Positions 56,801 to 64,000 of a stretch of 64,000 nucleotides of DNA are shown here, piece after piece. Source of the DNA: Tubulanus polymorphus (Eukaryota > Nemertea > Palaeonemertea > Tubulaniformes > Tubulanidae); assembly GCF_964204645.1 (NCBI RefSeq), contig NC_134030.1, positions 11,840,278 to 11,904,277 on the forward strand. The letters run 5' to 3'. Numbering within the stretch: position 1 is the stretch's first letter; the number at the start of each line of letters is the position of its first letter. The notes beneath the pieces are model-generated. The model did not search any database, was not told the origin of the DNA, and saw only the letters and a program-made list of their open reading frames with translations. The translations under genes and the position numbers were made by a program.

Positions 56801-58777
56801 TTTTAGGGCATTTTGAGCTACTACTAGGCTACCGCCTAAGCCGTTGGACTGAAAATGAGAAATATCCCCAAAAATTGCGATCCCAGACAAAAAGAATAGA
56901 CTTAAGCTAGACCTAAACTGACTCATTACTATGATCTCTATGAAGTTGATACAATTTATAAATACAATTATTATACCAGTTTATATTTCTTTTAGGCTTG
57001 TCACAGCAATCGAGAAATTTCGTGAGGAAATGATGTTGGCGCATGTTCTAAAACGGTACAACGTCGAAGAGTGTGATATAGGCCTACCGGCCTATCACTT
57101 CCCGAAGCTTCACTCGTTGATATCCAGTCAGGACTTATTTACTGGTGACATTTTTAGAAGCTGTACGGATGATCCCTTTTCATAAAAGACTCCAACAATG
57201 ATTGAGCGGTGAATGAGGGAATTGGGGATGCATCAAACTTTGGCTTCAACATGCTAAAATCCAAATAATTCTGTAGTCTTGGCAAAGAATTAAACAGCAG
57301 TTAAAACCTGTATACATAAAAATTCATATGCATGTCCCCTGCTTCAATACAGATCATGCCATTATCTATGTAGTATGAAAGGATATAGTTTTGTATAATG
57401 TGATACTTAGAAATAGAAAGTAAAAGTTTGGATTTTTCTAAAATTCTTAAAAAACACTTAGATGATGTGTGCATATTATCCAGGCATTAATCATACAGAT
57501 ATTGCTTTGTTTATTTGTTAATAATGTCTTAAAGATAGTTCAAAATCATTGTTATCAATCGAAGTAATGCTTTTCAAACGACTTGGTATTAAATAAATAT
57601 TATATGATCAGCGAGTTATCAAGTTGAAAAATGGCGACAGTAAATTTCTATTTTATTACTTTTATAGTTTATCTCAAAATCTATGAAAACTGTTTAAAAT
57701 AAGGTATTGATTTTTGTCTTGCTACTAAAGGAAAAGTTGTACATGTAATTCTCTATAGATGTCTCAGGTATCTTATGGAAGAGGTTTCTCAAACTCATTA
57801 CAGTTGCTGGATGACGTTGGCAAACAGTCGGGGAATCGACAAATATGGACGGGGTATGGTCAGAAAAGGGTCGGATGAGGTTGGCAAATGGTCGGGGAAT
57901 CGACAAATATGGACGGGGTATGGTCAGAAAAGGGTTGGATGATGTTGGCAAACGGTCGGGGAATTGACAAATATGGACGGGGTATGGTCAGAAAAGGGTC
58001 GGGTGAGGTTGGCAAACGGTCGGGGAACTGACGGACATACTATTAGGCAGTCGGCAAAACGTCGGCAAAGTGACGAAAACTGAAGTCGGGCCGACCACTT
58101 CCCGATGAACACGCCCAACGACGGGAGGACTGCGACACCGACTAAGGGCTGACAATCTTGCCGACTTTTTTGGACGTCGGGCCAACTAAAAATGTTGACT
58201 GGGAAAAGCTATATCTCTTATGGTTATGGAGCGGTAGCCATTTGAAAATGACTCCTATTGATACAGCAATTCTGAGAAATTAATCTAGGTCTGAGTGGCA
58301 CATTATTGAAAATCAATGGGATAACAAGAGCGTTGTGTCGATTGACTGTGGACAGGGGGCCGAGTTGTAATTGACTCCTCCTGCATAAAACACTCTCTCC
58401 CTCACTTGAATCATTTGCCTGTTCCTTTTTGTTAGAGGTGATATCTTAAGATAATGGAATTTAATTCAGATTTTGTTGGAATGCACTTACCGTAAATATT
58501 TGTGTTAAGAGTAAGGTGATAATTTTACTCGAGATAAATGTAGGCCTACTGTACTGGAAGTCGGGCCTTCAAACAACATCTTATTGATGGACAATGAAAA
58601 ACACTTCAACAATGGAACAACATTTTTGAAAGGGGAAGCCTACCAACATAATGAAACTTTAAATTGACTTACCCGAATATTGCAAAGGCAGCAGTACTCC
58701 TTATCTTAAATGAACGTCTATTCTTTTTTATGGCTATAATTTGTGCTATCAGATCTCCTACAGCAGCAATAGTGGCA
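50845..58777 (-). CDS. PXMP2: PXMP2-like peroxisomal membrane protein (Mpv17/PMP22 family), 3' four exons
   Basis: Exons (minus): 58777-58673 (SATIAAVGDLIAQII...), 54573-54411 (FSVTGPLIHQFYIWLDQLVP...LLIDRM-like RVLIDRMIFAPPYLLLFF), 52944-52825 (TFWTALKMNWKIWTVFQYVN...YIPQQ) and 50913-50845 (YRVLFASMVSLVWNIYIASQ...). All are GT-AG and in phase; 151 residues plus stop. FGFxxTGPLxHxFY, DRxxFAP, WxxLKxNWxxWTxxQxxNxNYxP and RVLFxxxxxxxWNxYLAS-like endings define the Mpv17/PMP22 family. The order and spacing match PXMP2, a four-helix channel for small solutes in the peroxisomal membrane. The N-terminal exon (about 30-40 residues) is not found; an open frame continues upstream of 58777 to about 58990 without a Met, so the 5' edge is uncertain. 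Introns are filled with repeats. Confidence 0.85.
51100..51795 (+). repeat. Composite repeat, copy 2
   Basis: The segment runs from GTTATGAGCTACAACTTTCT through CACCAAGATGGCCGCC to GGGACTAAAGTCCCAAGTGG and GCTAAAAA. It keeps the right-hand three quarters of the unit. It lies in the last PXMP2 intron. Confidence 0.85.
52140..52808 (+). repeat. Composite repeat, copy 3
   Basis: It starts near GACACTAAGATGGCAGCCCA and ends GGGACTAATGTCCCAGGTGG and ACTAAAAA, with an unrelated block at about 52430-52660. It ends 17 bases before the donor of the PXMP2 exon 52944-52825, so the repeat abuts the splice site. Confidence 0.75.
52945..54410 (-). other. PXMP2 intron between exons 54573-54411 and 52944-52825
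   Basis: 1.5 kb of AT-rich sequence with no recognisable gene, repeat copy or open frame of note. Confidence 0.6.
54645..55605 (+). repeat. Composite repeat, copy 4
   Basis: It opens with GGGGTCCAGGGACACCATGC and CCACTTGG, followed by four tandem units (AAACTCACC at 54758, 54927, 55078 and 55232; spacing 151-169), then the CCTACGAATGAGTACTGATG segment. It is truncated near 55605. It lies in the first resolved PXMP2 intron. Confidence 0.85.
56450..57185 (+). CDS. Possible spliced open frame carried by the TIR element
   Basis: The second segment follows TTTCTTTTAG (acceptor, exon from 56997) and reads LVTAIEKFREEMMLAHVLKR, then YNVEECDIGLPAYHF and RSCTDDPFS, with TAA at 57183-57185. A strong donor (TTCG|GTAAGTG, about 56591) precedes it; joining gives an open frame through CNKCYYKCYVR. 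No start codon or family was recognised. It could be a passenger exon, a relic of the element's own protein, or chance. Confidence 0.25.
57816..58035 (+). repeat. 64-bp tandem repeat, about 3.4 copies
   Basis: GTTGGCAAA starts at 57816, 57880, 57944 and 58008. Each unit contains GTCGGGGAAT(C/T)GACAAATATG and TGGTCAGAAAAGGGT. It lies inside the right half of the TIR element; open frames on the minus strand here are repeat artefacts. Confidence 0.93.
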
Positions 58778-59184
58778 CTGTAATTCAATAGTAAGGCAAT
58801 GATAGATTTGTTGTATAGTTCTACTGTAGCGGGTAGTGGCAATGAGAATACAGATCCCTCAAAAATCTGCCAGATACTGCTAGTGATCTTGTGTTTTGTG
58901 CAACACTCTCCTGTTAGTGAAAGACCGCATGTTCCCAGTAATATTCCCCCATTGTAGGTGCGCGTAGCACCTATTGGATGTTATGAGGTATAGAGCTCCG
59001 GTAATGAGGAATCTTCAACGAAACGTCATGGGCCTAATAATCATCATAGGTTAATGCTATTAAGCTGAGGATTGGCAAAATCAACCACTTATATTGTTTT
59101 AATCAAAATTCTGTGGGATCAACAACTACGATCTTGGTTCTTTGGATGCGCAGAGGCGCTCTGAGCCATTTTTGCTCAAAATCA

Positions 59185-60305
59185 GGGGTCCAGGGACACC
59201 ATGCCCACTTGGAAAGTGGTTTCAAATGCTCAATCTAACAATTTGAATATTCAACACCCCTGGTGACCATATGCAAAACCCACTGACCTTAAAACTCACC
59301 ACAATCATAGAACATGTCATGAGCTACAATTTAGCAATTGATTATGGTAACAAAATATGCCTAGGTACCAATATAATAAGGAAATACTAAATTATTCTAT
59401 TATTCAACGCCCCTGGTGACCATATATAATAACTAATTACCTTGAAACTCACCACAATCATAAACCTTGTCAAGAGCTACAACTTTGCAATTGATTGTGG
59501 TAACAAAATATGCATTGGTACAAATATAATATAGAAATACTAAGATATTGTATTATTCAACGCCCCCTGGTGGCCATATACAAAAACCAATGACCTTGAA
59601 ACTCACCACAATCATAGAGCACGTTATAAGCTACAACTTTCTAATTCATTATGGTAACAAAATATGCTTAGGTATCAATATAAATGTCGAAAACCTTTCC
59701 CACCTACGAATGAATACTGATGACACCAAGATGGCCAACAATTGCGTCATAATTGGCTGATCAAAAATACCTGTCCCAGGAATAAAACATCCTTTTCCAA
59801 AAAATACCCATCAGCAATTGCAATGAGAAATGGCAAACCAGTAGGAAGCTACAGGACTCAGAATTCGGGCCAAAATTAACATTTTTGGGCACTTAAAAGG
59901 TCATAGGACGGCCACTTTGAGTCCAACCGACCAAATTTTTGTTACGATGATGGGCCCTGGGGGGATTCAAATAGGCTATATACGAAAGATCAAGGCAATT
60001 GATAAAAGCGTCTTCAAAATTTCCCTCAAAAAGTTCAAAAACGTGTGAAAAGTGCTGATTTTGGCGAACAACAATGGCTGCCAGTCGGCCATTTTGATTC
60101 TGACAGAGCCAGTTTTTTGGGCTGAAGATGTGTCTAGGATAGATACATGTGTAACCCAAATATCAAGACATTACATAGATTAAGAAGCTTCTTCAAAACT
60201 TCCCAAAATAACTGGATCAGGATTCCGTCTATGGACGGTCGGACGGATGATAGACGAAAAGTGATCGCAATAGCCTGCTGGGACTTAAGTCCCAAGTGGG
60301 CTAAA
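59185..60305 (+). repeat. Composite repeat, copy 5 (most complete)
   Basis: It starts GGGGTCCAGGGACACCATGC and has three tandem units of about 153 bp (AAACTCACC at 59292, 59445 and 59599). It then runs through the CCTACGAATGAATACTGATG and GGCCAAAATTAACATTTTTG segments and ends GGGACTTAAGTCCCAAGTGG and GCTAAAAA. The GTCCCAAGTGGGC end and the GCCCACTTGG near the start are loosely inverted. No protein is encoded; minus-strand frames such as 60159-59893 merely cross it. Confidence 0.88.
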
Positions 60306-61215
60306 AATCAAGGTTACCGCTGAAAGCATCTTCAAAATTTCTGTCGACTTCAAAAATGGGTAAAAAGTGCTGATTTTGGCAAACACAATGGCTGCCAGTT
60401 GGCCATCTTGAATCTGACAGGGCCAGTTTTGGGGATGAAGACATGTCTCGGTAGATAGATTTGTAAACCACATATCAAGACATAAGGCCTACATTAAGCG
60501 TCTTTTAGCCTCCTCAAAATAACTTTATTTTGTCTACGGATGGACGAACGGATGAACGAAAAGTGAATGCAATATGGGATATCGACAAATTCAAGTTCTG
60601 GAATTTCCTGTTTGATGGCGCTAGTCAGAACCGGAAATTGGAACCTAAATCTGCCATGTTTTAGTTCATTTGCAATAAAAATCTCTCACATCAAGTTTTT
60701 AGTTAGCGATATTTTACTTAGGCCTACTATACACCGTCACGCGCAATCCTATAAGTATGATATCCTGACAATGTGTTGCGTTCGATAAAACCTCACTTCG
60801 AACGCTCAATACCACTAAAAATGTCAAAAAATTACCCAAAATCACAAATTTAGCGATGACGCTCGAAGCAGCTAACGGAAGTAAAGACTGGTGCCGGGTG
60901 ACATCACTTTGTTGTTGAGTTCAAGACTTTAAGGGGAATTTATTGCAGGCTACACTGATAAATAATGAAATAAAATTGATTTTAGAAGGACTACACTGGT
61001 AGATTCATAATAAAATATGAAAAGTACCAGGTAAAATATCGCTCATGAAAACTTGAAGCGAGAGATTTTCATTGCAAATGAACTAGAACATGGCGGATTT
61101 AGGTTCAAAATTCCAATTCTGACTAGCGCCATCTAGTAATTCAAGAACTTTAATTTGTCGATATCCCGTATGCCTATGGAACGCTGGGTCAAAGAATCCC
61201 AAGTTGGCTAAAAAC
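60306..61215 (+). repeat. Composite repeat, partial copy 6, split by an insertion
   Basis: 60306-60573 repeats the last third of the unit (GTGCTGATTTTGGC, TTGTCTACGGATGGACGAAC, AAAAGTGAATGCAATA). Its expected ending (CGCTGGG...CCCAAGTTGGCTAAAAA) appears only at 61178-61213. The intervening DNA is a fold-back element inserted into it. Confidence 0.7.
60574..61170. mobile_element. Fold-back element with about 150-bp inverted arms, nested in a composite repeat
   Basis: The left arm (about 60574-60725: GGGATATCGACAAATT, AACTAAAACATGGC in inverted sense, AATAAAAATCTCTC) is matched in inverted order by the right arm (about 61020-61170: GAGAGATTTTCATTGCAAAT, GAACATGGCGGATTTAGGTT, AATTTGTCGATATCCC). 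The centre of about 300 bp is unrelated and non-coding. Similarity of the arms is high but imperfect. Confidence 0.75.
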
Positions 61216-62983
61216 CAATAATGACTCACCACAATCATAGAACCAAGTAAAAGGGTTAATGTTTGTCACCTGTACCAGGCCTATTTATGATAGGAAGTGG
61301 TTATTTTGCCGGATCCGGTCATTGACTTCTGAACGATATTTTGCCGGATATCGTCTCAAATTGGCGGTATGACTGCAGTTTAGGTGTCCCTAATGGTTAT
61401 GTACCTAACCTTACCATAACACTATTCTTTAATAACACTATGGCCACCCCCCTAGTCAGTAACCTGTCTGTGGTTTAGTTTCACAATCGGATATTTTCAC
61501 AAACCACAGTCAGGAATGGGAAGGTCATTTTTGTATGAAATCTTCGTCAGCCAATTTGACTGACGAGTAATTTGCCTGGCATTTCATTGTCTCTTAAGAT
61601 ATCCGTCTATTTTTTGTTGTAATCGACGCACAACAGATTCGTAGTTTGTCTGATACCTATAACACCTCACCTGACGATCTTAATCCATGTGCAAATCGGC
61701 CGTAAAGTGAGAGTAAATTTCCGTCGGGTCAACAGCTGCCATTTTGAAAATTACTGGAGGTGCTGGCACCTGTGGACTGAGGCGAGGACAACAGCACAAA
61801 CTAACGAAGCGAAACGACGAAATTGAAAAAAATTAAGAAATCAACACTTATTCACATTTTTCTTTTACCAGAATTTATTATTTCATTATTTATTATGGAA
61901 AACACGAAGATTTGAAATATAAGTTGGAAAACCATCAAAAATAAAAATTGTCGTTTCGTCTCGGAAGTTTTATATAAATCCTTGTAGGTCCCCTTGTCTT
62001 ATCATGCCACATGTGCAATACAGAGAAATGGCGGCCAATGGCGAAATTGGTGGAGAAATTAATTAATTTCTCAAAATAATGTTGACTAACCACTCGAAAC
62101 ATACATAAAATTGGATTATTTCGAAAGGTACCTGTGTTAGTTTGTGAATTAAGCCATTAATTGTGGACTGAAGTGAATAGAAAGTATACTTTTGAAGTGT
62201 TACTTTTTTCAACCGTGTTTTGGTCCTTGTCATCCCTAACGTTGGTATAAGCCCATCCGATTATAAAAAGCTTACCACCAACGATTAGGTAACTAACTAG
62301 CCACCCCCCCCCCCCCCCCAGTGGATAGGTGACCCAAACCTGTAGTAAACTAGTAGTAGTATAGTTAGTTTTTAATCAATTCTAAATTATTAGAAACTTT
62401 CTGCGTACCGTACCTAGAAACTGATTTTGTAAGAACTGGATTTTCCTGAAGCCAGTATGAATATTTACGTAGAATCACGTCCATCGTGGTTCCGTCCTGG
62501 CCTTCTTTTTAATTAAAATTGCTTGGCATAGGCGCCTACAGTAGGCCTATTTCGCTGGTGAAGTAAGAACGAGAGAACCGTTCACTGACATGAGGCGTTG
62601 ATTCCATTTATCGATTTATCACAACTACTAAAGTGGTTTCGAATCCCGCGACGGCGACCCTCGCAAATAAAATCTGGATCGGTAAAGTCAGTCACCGTGG
62701 TGGTGGTGGTGGTGGGTAATTTTAAGCCTTGGGCACAAAAAGTGTCAACAGTCAAGCCAAGGCGCGTCATTAAACTTTCGTGTAGCCTACGTTTTCTTTT
62801 TTTTTTTGAAGCGGCTCGCCTGCACGCCGTAGTTGATTGCAGGCACGATATTCAATAGGTGAAGGTAGTAAAAATGGTCTCGAATGCAATATTATTCATC
62901 ATCCTTAACTGGCTCACGGAAGCCCTTAGCCTTAGGCTAGTAGGTAACATAGAGAAGAGAGAGGCCTACGCGATAATTTTTTT
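61216..62983. other. Non-coding gap
   Basis: No gene is supported. Poly-C at about 62304-62319 and a short GGT run at about 62698-62714 are visible. A minus-strand ATG near 61744 (ATGGCAGCTGTTG), close to a good donor (CGTCAG|GTGAGG, about 61671), was considered as a 5' exon for PXMP2, but its frame stops before the donor. Confidence 0.4.
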
Positions 62984-63058
62984 ACAATTTCGACTTATTA
63001 TCTCGAAATTCAACAGAGGCTTATAAGTCGAATTTCGACTTAATAAGTCGAAAATTGT
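62984..63058. repeat. Short palindromic repeat, copy 2
   Basis: ACAATTTCGACTTATTA (62984-63000) is inverted at about 63041-63058 (TAATAAGTCGAAAATTGT), with another TAAGTCGAATTTCGACTTA palindrome inside. It is related to 40332-40398 in sequence and in the preceding GATAATTTTTT. Confidence 0.65.
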
Positions 63059-63743
63059 AAAAAGGGCTCCCGTCTTAGGCTCTTATAACATTTTTGGTTT
63101 TTAGGCGCGAGTGATTTTTCGGTGAGTGTTGCATGCAACGCATGAATGGTGCGCGTGCACACTTCCGGTGTGGAGAGCCGACCCCGTGTATCAAACGCAA
63201 AAGGTTGAAAGCCTGTTTTGGTCGATGGCGAGTGACGTCACTAGTACAAATTCCGAGCGGTTCGAATCCCACAATACGCCAAAATCACTACGGCCGCTCT
63301 GAGCGCACATCGCATTTCAACGTTGCCGTTTAATAATTGTAAAATAACTAATAATAGTTTAAGTTTTATAAGGGTTAGAAGTACATTGTATTTACTGCTA
63401 GTGTATGTATATATCATGTACGGTTGCGAGAAATCCCTGCCCTGGTTAAACAGTAAGTCCACTAAATCTTTAAATTTTAAGTTGTTTAATGAAACTATTA
63501 TTGTTTTAAATTGTTAAAACTGCAAACTATGGTTGTCGAAGATGCACCTTCTTCACATCCTTTGAAATCCTGGATAGCATCGCTGTCGGCAAAGACCTTC
63601 AGGTCTGTCTTCAACGGCACATCGCTTTGGAACAAGCGACTACTGTGTTATCAAATCTGAACTAGGTAAAAAAATGTTCCCCAAAAATAAAGACAAGTAA
63701 ACGGATTAATTTGAGGTTTGAATGTTTTTGTTTATTTGTTGGT
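63059..63743. other. Non-coding gap
   Basis: No open frame here has support. GGTTCGAATCCCA at about 63259 resembles a box B, but no cloverleaf or box A at the right distance was found. Confidence 0.4.
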
Positions 63744-63779
63744 TCAAATCGAACCCTCGTCATCCTGATCTCCATAAAT
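63744..63779 (-). CDS. Possible 12-codon terminal exon of a minus-strand gene
   Basis: A good acceptor (ATACTTTTCTTAG) is followed by a short frame IYGDQDDEGSI and TGA. AATAAA follows eight bases after the stop (63731-63736). The acidic ending is protein-like, but the exon is too short to judge and the rest of the gene would lie beyond the window. Confidence 0.25.
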   Translation of the reverse strand: MYGDQDDEGSI

Positions 63780-64000
63780 CTAAGAAAAGTATTCGCACAC
63801 TTAAAACAATAAAATACGAGCAATAAGCAATAACATCAGACTGGAGTAAGTAACTTTACTTAATTCACAGATACAATCCTACACAAAACAATAGCTATTC
63901 AGTGGCGGATCCACCCCTCTATTTTTACCGATGTAGCCGCAAATCTATGCGTTACTGAGTAAAAACCGAATGAAATCTTTCTATTAAGTAATGCTCAGAA

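Larger units (their letters stand above)
55998..58202. mobile_element. 2.2-kb element with about 31-bp terminal inverted repeats
   Basis: The left end, CCCAGTTAACATTTCTAGTC followed by GGCCCGACGTC, and the right end, GACGTCGGGCC followed by AACTAAAAATGTTGACTGGG, are inverted with few mismatches. Subterminal regions at both ends are dense in GTCGGC/GCCGAC words. Internal features are a 64-bp tandem array (57816-58035) and two plus-strand open segments that can be spliced in frame (about 56450-56591 and 56997-57185). It is a cut-and-paste DNA transposon by structure; no transposase motif or target duplication could be identified. Confidence 0.75.

Noticed and set aside
61671-61750. Candidate first exon of PXMP2 (minus-strand ATG with good donor)
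   Set aside because: The frame from the ATG reaches TAA before the donor, and the peptide does not resemble a PXMP2 N-terminus.

Overview
The window is metazoan nuclear DNA. Genes are split into short exons with GT-AG introns, and the protein set (semaphorin 5, astacin with ShK domains, PXMP2/Mpv17 family) is animal. The base composition is AT-rich. Dispersed repeats, Penelope-like and LINE retroelements and frequent GGCCTA words fit a marine invertebrate (echinoderm, hemichordate, lophotrochozoan or similar). I cannot name the species from sequence alone.

Three multi-exon genes can be reconstructed. (1) Plus strand, 4190-16305: a complete 20-exon class 5 semaphorin (sema domain, PSI, six thrombospondin type 1 repeats plus one degenerate one, transmembrane helix, short tail). 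All splice phases agree and the CDS is 1065 codons plus stop. (2) Minus strand, 44666-26010: a 15-exon secreted astacin metalloprotease with signal peptide, very acidic propeptide, catalytic domain, cysteine-rich linker and six ShK domains, about 726 residues. (3) Minus strand, 58777-50845: the last four exons of a PXMP2-like peroxisomal membrane protein; its 5' end was not found. A terminal exon of an unidentified upstream gene lies at 459-677, and a doubtful 12-codon terminal exon of a minus-strand gene at 63779-63744.

The rest is mostly transposon-derived. A Penelope-like element (34708-36629) sits in an astacin intron, with reverse transcriptase, a GIY-YIG endonuclease, inverted terminal arms, a 13-bp target duplication and a hammerhead-ribozyme-like motif. 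Two more hammerhead-like motifs occur, in a tiny insertion flanked by a 15-bp duplication (154-283) and in the loop of a perfect 47-bp inverted repeat (20403-20544). A decayed LINE occupies about 21940-24900, and two LINE 3' tails lie at about 31930-33050 and 43050-43375. A 2.2-kb element with about 31-bp terminal inverted repeats (55998-58202) lies in the first resolved PXMP2 intron. Several short fold-back elements are present, one nested inside another repeat. From 48.4 to 61.2 kb a composite repeat of about 1.1 kb recurs at least five times in one orientation, around and inside PXMP2.

The three genes are not an operon or an obvious pathway; they are ordinary neighbours separated by repeats. 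The best candidates for something less familiar are the set of hammerhead-like motifs tied to Penelope ends, the astacin with an acidic tyrosine-rich prodomain and an altered aspartate switch, and the TIR element that may carry a spliced open frame.
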